A stretch of DNA of 64,000 nt from Vibrio pomeroyi (GTDB lineage: Bacteria > Pseudomonadota > Gammaproteobacteria > Enterobacterales > Vibrionaceae): the NCBI GenBank assembly GCA_041879425.1, contig CP090854.1, positions 1,240,001-1,304,000 on the forward strand. The letters run 5' to 3'. The position numbers were made by a program, and so were the translations under genes. The notes under the pieces were generated by a model. That model ran no database searches, was not told the DNA's origin, and saw nothing but the letters and a program-made list of their open reading frames with translations. Position 1 is the first letter of the stretch; each line of letters begins with the position of its first letter. Positions 22,887-31,548 of the stretch are shown here, in pieces.

Positions 22887-23633
22887 TTAAGACTGATGTT
22901 GAAAGCTATTGCTAAACTCTCGATTCTGTAGTTCAAAACTTTGCGGAGTGAACACCAGCACTGAGCCTTGCGTATACCAATCGCCAAGTACGATACGGGT
23001 TTTAGTGCAATTATGAGCATTGAAGGTGTGGATGTCAGGGCGATGAGTATGGCCGTGGATCATTAGATCAACGTTGTTTCGTTCCATCACATCTTCGACT
23101 TCTTGTTGTGTCACATCCATGATGTCGAGAGACTTAGTTTGCTTGTCATCTTTGATATCAGATTGAACCTTCGAGACGATCTTCTTCTTGATGAAAAATG
23201 GAATTCTGTTGAAGACCCATTGCAGCCACGGTTGATGCACTTTTTCGCGGAAAGCGAGGTATTTTACATCTTCGGTGCATAGGGTATCACCATGCAACAC
23301 AACCGCTTTTTGGCCGTAGATATCGATTGTCGATACTTCGTCTAGCAGTTTCACGCCGGTTTGCTTAGCAAATTTTTTGCCGACAAGGAAATCACGGTTA
23401 CCTTGAGTGAAGTAGCAAGGTACGCCTGTTTTCACCAAATCAATAAACGCTTGGCGGATAGAAGTCGCGAACTCACTTTTGTCGTCATCACCAATCCAGA
23501 ATTCGAAAAGGTCACCCAATACGTAGAGTGCATCCGCCTCTACCGCTTCGTGCTTCATGAAGGTTAGGAAGCAGTCGGTGATGTCTTGTCGTGACGGAGC
23601 AAGGTGAAGATCTGATATAAAATATGTTTTCAT
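22887..23633 (-). CDS. lpxH: UDP-2,3-diacylglucosamine pyrophosphatase LpxH
   Basis: Peripheral inner-membrane Mn-dependent hydrolase that makes lipid X in lipid A synthesis. 248 residues. Metallophosphoesterase motifs are all visible: SDLHL (D8, H10), [11 protein letters not shown] (D41), QGNRDF (Asn), LHGDTL (His) and HGHTHRPD. It follows ppiB with a strong terminator-like hairpin between, so it may have its own promoter or depend on read-through. Confidence 0.95.
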   Translation of the reverse strand: MKTYFISDLHLAPSRQDITDCFLTFMKHEAVEADALYVLGDLFEFWIGDDDKSEFATSIRQAFIDLVKTGVPCYFTQGNRDFLVGKKFAKQTGVKLLDEVSTIDIYGQKAVVLHGDTLCTEDVKYLAFREKVHQPWLQWVFNRIPFFIKKKIVSKVQSDIKDDKQTKSLDIMDVTQQEVEDVMERNNVDLMIHGHTHRPDIHTFNAHNCTKTRIVLGDWYTQGSVLVFTPQSFELQNREFSNSFQHQS

Positions 23634-23639
23634 AGGTCT

Positions 23640-23664
23640 AAAAAAAGGGAGCGATTCGCTCCCT
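23640..23664 (-). terminator. Intrinsic terminator between ppiB and lpxH
   Basis: GGGAGC / GCTCCC with an A/T loop, then on the minus strand seven T residues. It ends only seven bases before the lpxH ATG, an unusual place that could also serve attenuation of lpxH. Confidence 0.85.
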
Positions 23665-23717
23665 ATATCCTGATTTTATCGGCTCATCAATTATTAATAC
23701 TAATCGAAAGCAAGTAA

Positions 23718-24212
23718 TTAAGCTTCGATTGTAGTACCAGTGATGATCACTTCTTCTAGAGGTACATCTTGGTGCATACCCATAGAACCAGTGCTAACAC
23801 CTTTGATCTTGTTTACGATGTCCATGCCTTCAACAACTTCTGCGAATACACAGTAGCCCCAACCGTCTAGGCTTTCACTACGGAAGTTTAGGAAAGAGTT
23901 GTCGTTAACGTTGATGAAGAACTGAGAGCTCGCTGAATGCGGTTCCATAGTACGAGCCATTGCTAGCGTACCAACTTTGTTCGCTAGACCGTTGTTTGCT
24001 TCGTTCTTGATAGTAGCACGAGTTGCCTTTTCTTTAAGGCCAGAAGTCATGCCGCCGCCTTGAATCATGAAACCATCGATAACACGGTGGAATAGTGTGT
24101 TGTCGTAGAAACCGTCACGGCAATACTGTAGGAAGTTTGCGCTTGTTTCTGGTGCTTTTTCTTCGTTTAGTTGAACTTTGATGTCACCAAAATTTGTGTG
24201 AAGGATGATCAT
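23718..24212 (-). CDS. ppiB: Peptidyl-prolyl cis-trans isomerase B (cytoplasmic cyclophilin)
   Basis: Cyclophilin that speeds proline isomerisation in the cytoplasm. 164 residues with no signal sequence ([21 protein letters not shown]). The active-site motifs are present: [13 protein letters not shown] (catalytic Arg), [17 protein letters not shown], and [14 protein letters not shown]. Divergent from cysS across a 190-base gap; co-directional with lpxH. Confidence 0.96.
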   Translation of the reverse strand: MIILHTNFGDIKVQLNEEKAPETSANFLQYCRDGFYDNTLFHRVIDGFMIQGGGMTSGLKEKATRATIKNEANNGLANKVGTLAMARTMEPHSASSQFFINVNDNSFLNFRSESLDGWGYCVFAEVVEGMDIVNKIKGVSTGSMGMHQDVPLEEVIITGTTIEA

Positions 24213-24402
24213 GATTGTTACCTTACTGTCTTTTTAATATGAAAGGCGATTCTAGCCTAGTTTGATTGAGTTTCAAAATACGAAATCGTCAATAGATAAC
24301 AAGGAGTTTAGCCGATTTGGTGGTGAAAGGTATTACCTATTAAGGTATGACTTGTTATACTGCGAGCTTATTTTTGATTAATCCATAAAATAGATAGAGA
24401 TC

Positions 24403-25788
24403 ATGCTGAAGATATATAACACGCTCACAAGACAGAAAGAGGAATTCAAACCAATTACAGCTGGCAAAGTCGGCATGTATGTCTGTGGGGTAACCATATA
24501 CGATCTCTGTCACATCGGTCATGGTCGTACGTTCGTTTCTTTCGACGTAGTAACTCGCTACCTTCGTTACCTTGGTTACGATTTGAACTTCGTTCGTAAC
24601 ATCACAGATATCGATGACAAAATCATCAAGCGTGCTAACGAAAACGGTGAGTCTTGTGACTCTCTGACTGAGCGTCTAATTGGCGAAATGCACGCTGATT
24701 TCGATGCATTGAACATGAAGCGTCCAGACGTTGAACCTCGTGCAACGGAATTCATCACTGAAATCATCGAACTTGTTGAAAAGCTGATTGAACGCGGCTA
24801 CGCATATGTTGCAAGCAACGGCGACGTAATGTTCGAAGTTAAGAAGTTCGAAGAGTACGGTAAGCTTTCTAAGCAAGACCTTGACCAGCTTCAAGCTGGC
24901 GCTCGTGTTGACGTAGAGTCTGCAAAACGTAGCCCGCTAGATTTCGTTGTTTGGAAGATGTCTAAGCCAGGTGAACCAACATGGGAATCACCGTGGGGTC
25001 CTGGTCGTCCAGGCTGGCACATTGAATGTTCAGCAATGAACTCGTCTATTCTGGGTAACCACTTCGATATCCACGGTGGCGGCTCAGATCTACAATTCCC
25101 ACACCATGAGAACGAAATCGCGCAATCTTGCTGTGCACATGGCACTGACTATGTAAACACATGGATGCACAGTGGCATGGTGATGGTAGACAGAGAAAAA
25201 ATGTCTAAGTCACTAGGTAACTTCTTCACTATCCGTGATGTGCTAGCACACTACGATGCTGAAACAGTGCGTTACTTCCTAATGTCTGGTCACTACCGTA
25301 GCCAACTGAACTACAGTGAAGACAACCTAAACCAAGCTCGCGCATCGCTAGAGCGTCTATACACGTCACTTCGTGGCCTAGACCTTACAGCGGCTCCTGC
25401 TGGTGGCGAAGAGTACGTAACTCGCTTCTCTACTGCGATGAATGACGACTTCAATACGCCTGAAGCTTACTCCGTGCTGTTTGAAATGGCGCGTGAAATC
25501 AACCGTATCAAGCCTGAGAGCATTGAAAAAGCAAGCGGACTTGGTGCATTGATGCGTGAACTAGCAGACATCATCGGTATTCTTCACCAAGAACCAGAAG
25601 CCTTCCTACAAGGTGATGCGGCTGGTAACGATGACGAAGTGGCTGAAATCGAAGCGTTGATCAAACTGCGTAACGACTCTCGTGCTTCTAAGGATTGGGC
25701 AAATGCCGACCTTGCACGTGACAAGCTCAACGAGTTGGGCATCGTTCTAGAAGATGGTCCTGAAGGCACGACTTGGCGTCGTAAGTAA
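24403..25788 (+). CDS. cysS: Cysteinyl-tRNA synthetase
   Basis: Class I aminoacyl-tRNA synthetase charging tRNA-Cys. 461 residues. HIGH is at 37-40 and KMSKS at 266-270; zinc ligands include C28 in YVCGVTIYD and the cysteine of WHIECSAMN, with His in [13 protein letters not shown]. The DALR-type helical domain and small C-terminal anticodon-binding domain follow. Single gene with terminator. Confidence 0.97.
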   Translation: MLKIYNTLTRQKEEFKPITAGKVGMYVCGVTIYDLCHIGHGRTFVSFDVVTRYLRYLGYDLNFVRNITDIDDKIIKRANENGESCDSLTERLIGEMHADFDALNMKRPDVEPRATEFITEIIELVEKLIERGYAYVASNGDVMFEVKKFEEYGKLSKQDLDQLQAGARVDVESAKRSPLDFVVWKMSKPGEPTWESPWGPGRPGWHIECSAMNSSILGNHFDIHGGGSDLQFPHHENEIAQSCCAHGTDYVNTWMHSGMVMVDREKMSKSLGNFFTIRDVLAHYDAETVRYFLMSGHYRSQLNYSEDNLNQARASLERLYTSLRGLDLTAAPAGGEEYVTRFSTAMNDDFNTPEAYSVLFEMAREINRIKPESIEKASGLGALMRELADIIGILHQEPEAFLQGDAAGNDDEVAEIEALIKLRNDSRASKDWANADLARDKLNELGIVLEDGPEGTTWRRK

Positions 25789-25795
25789 ATCTTAT

Positions 25796-25824
25796 AAAAA
25801 AGGGCTGATTTTCAGCCCTTTTTT
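25796..25824 (+). terminator. Intrinsic terminator of cysS
   Basis: AAAAAGGGCTGA / TCAGCCCTTTTT with a 3-base loop and T tract right after the cysS stop. Confidence 0.9.
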
Positions 25825-25885
25825 CTAGCAAAAATTCTCTAATTTCACCTTTTCATATTCAATTTTATTTAACAGGAATATTTCT

Positions 25886-26464
25886 GTGGCTCAGATGTAT
25901 TTTTACTACTCGGCAATGAATGCGGGTAAATCAACAACGCTTCTTCAATCGTCATTCAACTACCAAGAACGCGGTATGACGCCAGTGATCTTCACGGCTG
26001 CATTGGATGATCGCTATGGTATCGGTAAAGTAAGCTCTCGAATTGGTCTGCAATCTGAAGCGCAACTTTTTAAAAATGATACCAATATGTTTGATGCGAT
26101 CAAAAAGCTAAACGACGAAGAGAAGCGTCATTGTGTTTTGATTGATGAGTGTCAGTTCTTATCGAAAGAGCAGGTATACCAACTAACAGAAGTAGTGGAT
26201 AAGCTGCACATTCCTGTACTGTGTTACGGTTTACGTACTGACTTCTTGGGTGAATTGTTTGAAGGCAGCCGTTACTTGTTGTCTTGGGCTGATAAGCTAG
26301 TTGAGCTGAAAACGATTTGTCACTGCGGTCGTAAAGCGAACATGGTAATTCGTACTGACGAGCACGGTGTTGCGATTGCTGAAGGTGACCAAGTTGCCAT
26401 TGGTGGTAACGACAAATATGTGTCTGTTTGTCGTCTTCACTATAAAGAAGCGTTAGGTAAATAA
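25886..26464 (+). CDS. tdk: Thymidine kinase
   Basis: Type II thymidine kinase of pyrimidine salvage. 192 residues. P-loop [11 protein letters not shown] at about 12-22; the Walker B-like DECQFL holds the catalytic Glu; the lasso-domain zinc cysteines lie in TICHCGRKA and SVCRLH. The start is GTG at 25886 ([16 protein letters not shown], as in E. coli) with AGGA 9 bases upstream. Confidence 0.97.
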   Translation: MAQMYFYYSAMNAGKSTTLLQSSFNYQERGMTPVIFTAALDDRYGIGKVSSRIGLQSEAQLFKNDTNMFDAIKKLNDEEKRHCVLIDECQFLSKEQVYQLTEVVDKLHIPVLCYGLRTDFLGELFEGSRYLLSWADKLVELKTICHCGRKANMVIRTDEHGVAIAEGDQVAIGGNDKYVSVCRLHYKEALGK

Positions 26465-26514
26465 ACGTTTCTTAATTGCCTTGGCAATAGATGACAAAGC
26501 GAAGCAGTAAAATA

Positions 26515-26543
26515 AAAAACGGTGGCCAAGTGCCACCGTTTTT
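26515..26543. terminator. Bidirectional terminator between tdk and the YdcF-like gene
   Basis: AAAAACGGTGGC / GCCACCGTTTTT with loop CAAGT, lying between convergent genes; A and T tracts on both sides suit both strands. Confidence 0.88.
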
Positions 26544-26566
26544 GTTTTCTGATAGGTCATCGCTAT

Positions 26567-27232
26567 TTATTCAAAGCCGAGCTTCTTAATCGTTAAATAG
26601 GCGTGATCAACTTCCTCGGAAATCGGCATTTCGATCTGGAAGCCTTGAGCAGGGTAAGTCTTGATACGCTCAAAATCGGCAACCAACGCGCCTAGAACCA
26701 TGTCCAATGGCAACTCTTCATTAAAGTAATCGACCCAATCTTGCCACTTTGATGTCACGGTGATTTCTGTCGCCGCTTCAGGCCACTGTTTACTGAAGGT
26801 CGCGTAAGTACGTTTCTCCATAAAAGGCTTCTGCACTAGGGTTAGCCTTTTGGGAGATAACCCCCGCTCAATCAGTAACTCATGAGTGAAGCGGACATTC
26901 TCTCCAGTATTAGTCGCGTGTTTCTCAATGATAATGTCTGAATCTGGCACTCCACAGTCGCGTGCAATAACGGCGAAGGTTTCCGCTTCTGAGCGTTCAA
27001 AGCTGCCTTCGGTAAAGCGTCCGACACCACCAGAAAAAACGATGTATGGCGCAATCTTTTGGTGATAGAGCTCGGCTGCGTATTCAGCAACACGAGTATC
27101 GTTGCTGCACAACACAAAAATACAGTCTGAGGGTTCAACCTTGTGACCCATAGACATGAAGTTCCAAAGGGTGTCGATCGCGCGGTGCAGCTTAATATTG
27201 GGCTCTTTGTTAGCTATAGATTGTTCAGTCAT
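26567..27232 (-). CDS. YdcF/SanA-like DUF218 protein
   Basis: A 221-residue DUF218 (Rossmann-like) protein without signal peptide or membrane anchor, so closer to cytoplasmic YdcF than to SanA. Family features: CIFVLCSNDTRVAEYAAELYH, IVFSGGVGR, SEAETFAVIARDCGVPDSDIIIEKHATNTGENVRF and LVQKPFMEKRTYATF. E. coli YdcF binds SAM but its reaction is unknown. It overlaps the upstream YeeZ-like gene by eight bases, so the two are one operon. Confidence 0.85.
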   Translation of the reverse strand: MTEQSIANKEPNIKLHRAIDTLWNFMSMGHKVEPSDCIFVLCSNDTRVAEYAAELYHQKIAPYIVFSGGVGRFTEGSFERSEAETFAVIARDCGVPDSDIIIEKHATNTGENVRFTHELLIERGLSPKRLTLVQKPFMEKRTYATFSKQWPEAATEITVTSKWQDWVDYFNEELPLDMVLGALVADFERIKTYPAQGFQIEMPISEEVDHAYLTIKKLGFE

Positions 27233-28079
27233 GCAGTGCGTCCAATGTGGATTCGAATTTAAACGAATAACCTAAGTCGAGAATCTTTTTCGACGAGATC
27301 AGCTTGTCTGGTGTATCAACAACTGGTGGCAGAGGCTCGCTGCTATTAGCGCTTTTCAGTGCCGCGGCATAAAACTCCGCTTTGCTCACAGTGTTTGGGG
27401 TGGTCACATTAACCACTTCATTGTGTAGCTGGTTAATAGCGAAGTCGACGGCGCCAATAGCATCATCAAGATGAAGCATGTTAGCCGGAGCTTGAGTGCT
27501 CACTTGCTTCAATTTACTTGCAAACCTTGATGGGTGGCGGCTTGGGCCAATTAAACCACTAAAGCGAAGAATGGTGTAATCGATACCTGAATCTATCACC
27601 AACTGTTCAGCTTGCAGCATGACACGCGCGTTATCGGAAAATGAAGATGCGTGTTCTTTATCCGAGGTGGAGAGGAGTAGTGAGGCATCTTGCTCATTTA
27701 ATACACCGGGTTTGGTTGGGTAAACCGTGGTTGAGCTAACCATAATGAGCTTCTTAACGTTCGCCTTCTGACAAGCACTGGTTAGCTGCTGCCAGTAATC
27801 GGCATACTCTTGACTTGCACCTTTTCGAAAACCTGGTGGGAAACTGCCTATTACAATCTCGGCATTGTTTTCGAGTAACAGCGAATAGAGTCGTCCGATA
27901 GTTTGGTCAGCCTGTGATGCGTTAAAGCTGAATACTTCACAGGGAATACGCTCATTACCGATTGTGTCTGCACCCGCTTGGGTCGTCTTGGTGACGACCA
28001 CTCGGTTACCATGTCTCTCTAGATGCTCAGATAAAGGAGCGCCTACCCATCCTGCACCGACAATAAATATAGAAGCCAT
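27225..28079 (-). CDS. YeeZ-like NAD(P)-binding protein
   Basis: 284 residues with an extended-SDR Rossmann fold: N-terminal nucleotide motif IFIVGAGWVGAPLSEHL, SSTTVYPTKPG in place of the usual catalytic Ser region, and FSGLIGPSRHPSRF, which resembles YeeZ and SDR sugar epimerases. The normal YxxxK motif is not obvious, so enzymatic activity is uncertain. Starts with GAGG five bases before the ATG. Co-transcribed with the YdcF-like gene. Confidence 0.82.
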   Translation of the reverse strand: MASIFIVGAGWVGAPLSEHLERHGNRVVVTKTTQAGADTIGNERIPCEVFSFNASQADQTIGRLYSLLLENNAEIVIGSFPPGFRKGASQEYADYWQQLTSACQKANVKKLIMVSSTTVYPTKPGVLNEQDASLLLSTSDKEHASSFSDNARVMLQAEQLVIDSGIDYTILRFSGLIGPSRHPSRFASKLKQVSTQAPANMLHLDDAIGAVDFAINQLHNEVVNVTTPNTVSKAEFYAAALKSANSSEPLPPVVDTPDKLISSKKILDLGYSFKFESTLDALHD

Positions 28080-28142
28080 CTGTACCTCACAACGACAAGC
28101 TATGGATTTAGAATAAGCCTAACAAACCTTTGCCCAAAAATG

Positions 28143-28176
28143 AAAAAACTCCACGGCCGAAGCGAGTGGAGTTTTT
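28143..28176. terminator. Intrinsic terminator after the TIGR02647 gene
   Basis: AAAAACTCCAC (28144-28154) pairs with GTGGAGTTTTT (28166-28176). Both flanks suit termination; on the minus strand it ends the TIGR02647 gene. Confidence 0.85.
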
Positions 28177-28193
28177 ACTAGAACAATGAAGCT

Positions 28194-28424
28194 TTATTTA
28201 AGTACGCGAAGGAGTTTGTCTGCGCGCTCTGCCATCTCGATACCTTCATCTGTTAGGTAACCGCCGTCTGGCTGAGTACAAAGGTTCTTTTCGAATAGGC
28301 GCTTAACAGCGTCTTGAGTTTCTTGAGCAGCCTCTTGATGAACTTTAATGCCCGTAGCAGCGCTACTTACATCAAATTGAAGAAGGAGGTTTAAATCAGC
28401 AATATGTTCAGCGTTGTACTTCAT
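28194..28424 (-). CDS. TIGR02647 family small protein
   Basis: 76 residues matching the TIGR02647 pattern: LNLLLQFDVSSAATGIKVHQEAAQETQDAVKRLF, then the hallmark TQPDGGYLTDEG. The fold resembles a small winged-helix and databases call it DNA-binding, but no function is known. Cytoplasmic, no cysteine cluster apart from one Cys. Short leader with AGG seven bases before the ATG. Confidence 0.85.
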   Translation of the reverse strand: MKYNAEHIADLNLLLQFDVSSAATGIKVHQEAAQETQDAVKRLFEKNLCTQPDGGYLTDEGIEMAERADKLLRVLK

Positions 28425-28684
28425 AATTAACCTATATATTCATAACGTTCTCTACCTTCACCTTAGTGCGCATTCACAACTCAGGCAATAGCAAATAAAT
28501 AGATTTGATAACTGATACCAAATTGAATGATTAATCGTCGCATGGTGAACTTATTTTAGTTGGATTGAGTGATTTGCGCCCACTTAGATGGCGAATGATG
28601 TTTATTGCTAAATGGTTGTAATATATTGTTAGACTAGAAATATATTGCATTCAGCTAATATTGAATAAAAAAGGAAATGCATCA

Positions 28685-29989
28685 GTGAGAGCGAACAAAG
28701 TAGCATTAGTTATTAGTATGCTATTTGCTATCTCAGGTTGTCAAAGCACACCCTCAGAGCAGACAGACGCGAACCAAACCACGAACAACAATGAATCAAC
28801 CGTAGAGGTCCGTTCTTTCCAGTCTGTCCAAAGCGTTTACTCCGAATGGGAAGTTAAGCTTGAAGACCATGCTCAATTGTCTCTCTATGCACCAGAGAAT
28901 TACAATGAACTGTTAGACGCATGGGATGATGCTGAAAGCATTTATGCGGACTTACTGAAAGACGATTCTCGCCTGACGAAGAGCTACTCGATTTTTTCCA
29001 GCCTAACTTACGCTGAAGCTTTTGATGAAAAAATCGCTTTGATCAAATCGAACTATGATTCGATCTTAGCGCTTAAGAAAAAGGCTGACCGAGTATTAGC
29101 CGATTCGATTGTGCAAATGGATTACCTTAAGTTTCTTGGTGCAGACACCATGTTTACGTCGAGCTATAAAAGGTTGTATTCAGAATACAGCGAGCTGTTC
29201 GAGTACGTTCTAGTCGACGAGCTTGAAGATGCACAAGAAGCTCAAGTTGAATTCCTCAATAATGCTCGCTTGCTAGAAGTAAAAGTGGCACATAAGAAAT
29301 ACATTGAGCCTTTGAAGGATGAATTAGAGTTCTTAGAAGATGAAGACTTTGATGACGTTGTTCCATTAACGTTTTCTAAGGCCGCTGCTCAAATCACGTT
29401 GGCAGAAAACCAAGTGAAAGCGAGCCCACGTGAAAAGTCGATCATTCAAGATGCGGTTCAAGCGGCCGAGTTTGAATTGAACCACGTGCGCAGTGTCGCT
29501 CATGAAGTGAAAGTGTTGGCGAGCGTGAAAGGGGACAAGTTCGAGCAGTCGGTATTGAACGCTGAGAACCAGTTGCTGAGCATTTCACAAGTGGTGAATG
29601 ATGAAGACTACCGTGACGTTGTGCTGCGTATTCAGTCTCAAAAGATTGTAGAGAGTGTCAAAGCGTTAAAAAGCTCAGACATGACCTCTTTATTAAAGTC
29701 AGAGATCGAAACGTTGACTGAGCAATTAGCTAAGCTTGAAAGTGAAAACCAGCAACAAGCACAGCAATTGTCTGAAGCGACCAAACACAATCAGCTATTG
29801 GATGAGCAGGTGACTAAGAGTGATGCTCATATAAAAAGCTTGGAAGAGTTGGTGGATAGCTTGAAAAGCTTAGGTGGTAAGGTAGTGAATGAAAGCGATT
29901 CCGACCTTACGCCAACTAACGTTGAATCTAACCTCGAAGATGCCGCTTTAGATCAATCATCAGAAGAAGTGATTGAACCTTCGGTTTAG
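28685..29989 (+). CDS. Coiled-coil lipoprotein of unknown function
   Basis: I do not recognise a named family. From the GTG at 28685 it has 434 residues; the AAGGAA eight bases upstream decides for GTG over the TTG at 28661. A lipoprotein signal (VALVISMLFAISGC) puts the acylated Cys at position 19. A helical, Asp/Glu-rich body follows (about 40-330), then a heptad-like coiled coil at about 335-400 rich in Gln, Leu and Glu, and an acidic low-complexity tail. It may be an envelope spacer or scaffold, but this is inference. Stands alone with a terminator. Confidence 0.75.
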   Translation: MRANKVALVISMLFAISGCQSTPSEQTDANQTTNNNESTVEVRSFQSVQSVYSEWEVKLEDHAQLSLYAPENYNELLDAWDDAESIYADLLKDDSRLTKSYSIFSSLTYAEAFDEKIALIKSNYDSILALKKKADRVLADSIVQMDYLKFLGADTMFTSSYKRLYSEYSELFEYVLVDELEDAQEAQVEFLNNARLLEVKVAHKKYIEPLKDELEFLEDEDFDDVVPLTFSKAAAQITLAENQVKASPREKSIIQDAVQAAEFELNHVRSVAHEVKVLASVKGDKFEQSVLNAENQLLSISQVVNDEDYRDVVLRIQSQKIVESVKALKSSDMTSLLKSEIETLTEQLAKLESENQQQAQQLSEATKHNQLLDEQVTKSDAHIKSLEELVDSLKSLGGKVVNESDSDLTPTNVESNLEDAALDQSSEEVIEPSV

Positions 29990-30020
29990 CATAACCAATG
30001 TCTTTATTTGTGACTGACTT

Positions 30021-30044
30021 AAAAGCGCCTCAGGGCGCTTTTTT
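30021..30044 (+). terminator. Intrinsic terminator of the coiled-coil lipoprotein gene
   Basis: AAAAGCGCC / GGCGCTTTTTT with loop TCAG, 31 bases after the stop. Confidence 0.9.
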
Positions 30045-30052
30045 ACGTTCTG

Positions 30053-30066
30053 TTGATCTATGTCAA
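30053..30066. promoter_or_regulatory. FNR-type site upstream of focA
   Basis: TTGATCTATGTCAA differs by one base from the FNR consensus TTGAT-N4-ATCAA. It lies 286 bases before focA; a possible minus-10 hexamer TATAGT is at 30099-30104, but the spacing is not a standard class II arrangement. Anaerobic control of focA is plausible. The remaining 300-base leader shows no other named element. Confidence 0.5.
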
Positions 30067-30351
30067 AATCTGAAAATAAAAGCCCTCAAAACACGTCTAT
30101 AGTGTACGCCATTCTTTTGGTTTTAACGTAACTTGTTGATATTTATAGATGTGTTGTTTTTATCGTTGGTAAGTTTTCATTCATCAAACTTTTCTTTTTA
30201 CTACTAAAGTCGTAAGAAATTTCAATATCATTGGAGGTTTGGCGCTTTCTTGGTTGTTGAAGGAAATTCGAGCATAAAATAGCTCTTGAATTAAGAAATG
30301 AAAGAGAGGATTATCGCGCTCCCGACGACATGTTTCAAAATGTAAATCATC

Positions 30352-31194
30352 ATGAATCTAAACCAATTTGACTCATTATTACCGCCACAAATGGCTGAGC
30401 GCGCTGCAGATATTGGCGTAGGTAAAGCAACCAAAGATCCAATCAAATCTTTTCTCCTAGCGATTTCAGCTGGTATCCATATCGGTATTGCGTTTGTGTT
30501 CTACACCATCGTTACTACCGGTGCTGGTGATTTGCCATGGGGCATTACACGTTTATTAGGTGGCTTGGCATTTAGCTTAGGCTTGATCCTCGTTGTTGTG
30601 ACTGGCGGTGAGCTGTTTACAAGTTCGGTGTTAACTCTGGTGGCGCGCGCAAGTGGCAAGATCACTTGGCGTACACTCGTTAAGAACTGGGCGACAGTTT
30701 ATGTGGGCAACTTGATCGGTGCTTTGTTGCTGGTGGCCTGTATGCTTCTGACCAAACAATACATGTTTGACCACGGCCAAGTGGGCTTAAACGCGATGGC
30801 GATTTCCCAACATAAGATGCACCATGATTTTATCCAAGCCATCGCATTAGGCATCATGTGTAATGTATTGGTTTGTATCGCAGTATGGATGACATTCAGT
30901 GGACGCACATTGACCGACAAAATCGCGGTGATGATCCTACCTGTTGCGATGTTTGTATCAGCAGGTTTTGAGCACTGTATTGCGAATATGTTCCAAGTAC
31001 CATTAGCAATTGGCATCAAGACATTTGCTCCTGCTGAGTTCTGGACAATGACGGGCGCTAACCCTGCGGATTACGTCGACCTGAACATGATGGACTTTCT
31101 GATGAATAACTTGCTGCCCGTTACTATAGGTAACATCATTGGTGGCGGTATCTTTGTTGGTATGTGGTACTGGTTAATCTACCTACGTGACTAA
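30352..31194 (+). CDS. focA: Formate/nitrite channel FocA
   Basis: Pentameric inner-membrane channel of the FNT family that moves formate in and out. 280 residues with six hydrophobic segments. Family blocks: ISAGIHIGIAFVFY, GGLAFSLGLILVVVTGGELFTSS (the omega-loop region), KNWATVYVGNLIGALLL and SAGFEHCIANMF (gating loop). pflB is not next to it, unlike in E. coli. No clear Shine-Dalgarno is seen before the ATG. Confidence 0.93.
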   Translation: MNLNQFDSLLPPQMAERAADIGVGKATKDPIKSFLLAISAGIHIGIAFVFYTIVTTGAGDLPWGITRLLGGLAFSLGLILVVVTGGELFTSSVLTLVARASGKITWRTLVKNWATVYVGNLIGALLLVACMLLTKQYMFDHGQVGLNAMAISQHKMHHDFIQAIALGIMCNVLVCIAVWMTFSGRTLTDKIAVMILPVAMFVSAGFEHCIANMFQVPLAIGIKTFAPAEFWTMTGANPADYVDLNMMDFLMNNLLPVTIGNIIGGGIFVGMWYWLIYLRD

Positions 31195-31292
31195 TAAAGA
31201 GTACGCGATCAACAGAGATTGCGTGACAAGTTCAGTCGAGGAGAGTAGTTAAAGCTCTGCGAAACAATCGAATTGACATATGACACCTACAA

Positions 31293-31319
31293 GACGGTCT
31301 GCATTGCAGGCCGTTTTTT
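31293..31319 (+). terminator. Intrinsic terminator of focA
   Basis: ACGGTCTGC / GCAGGCCGT (one G-T wobble) with loop ATT and six T residues, about 100 bases after focA. Confidence 0.85.
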
Positions 31320-31322
31320 ATT

Positions 31323-31331
31323 TGTGGAAAA
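31323..31331 (-). other. DnaA-box-like nonamer
   Basis: TGTGGAAAA (TTTTCCACA on the minus strand) matches the degenerate DnaA box TTWTNCACA. It lies 146 bases left of the inverted DnaA-box pair. Confidence 0.4.
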
Positions 31332-31476
31332 CCATTCCTTTTGTTGATCTATTTGTCATCTGAAGAGACAACAGCGTTGATCAACATGTGTGCATATGTC
31401 TTTGAAATCACCCAAGGATCAATAGTAATGATCTTTCGAATGGTCGAAATGGACAAAAAAGGATCTATATTGATTT

Positions 31477-31503
31477 GGTTATCCACAGTTTCTGTGGATA
31501 ACC
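31477..31503. other. Head-to-head pair of perfect DnaA boxes
   Basis: TTATCCACA (31479-31487) and TGTGGATAA (31493-31501) are both exact matches to the strongest E. coli DnaA box, facing each other. The symmetry extends to 12-bp arms GGTTATCCACAG and CTGTGGATAACC with a TTT spacer. There is no T tract after the arms, so it is not a standard terminator. The 354-base gap between convergent focA and the FetB-like gene also holds six GATC sites (about 31352-31530). A replication-control role (DARS- or datA-like titration or reactivation) is inference. Confidence 0.6.
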
Positions 31504-31548
31504 TGTCTCAAATTCAGTGAGTAACCAGATCTAAGGGGAGTAGAGGGG

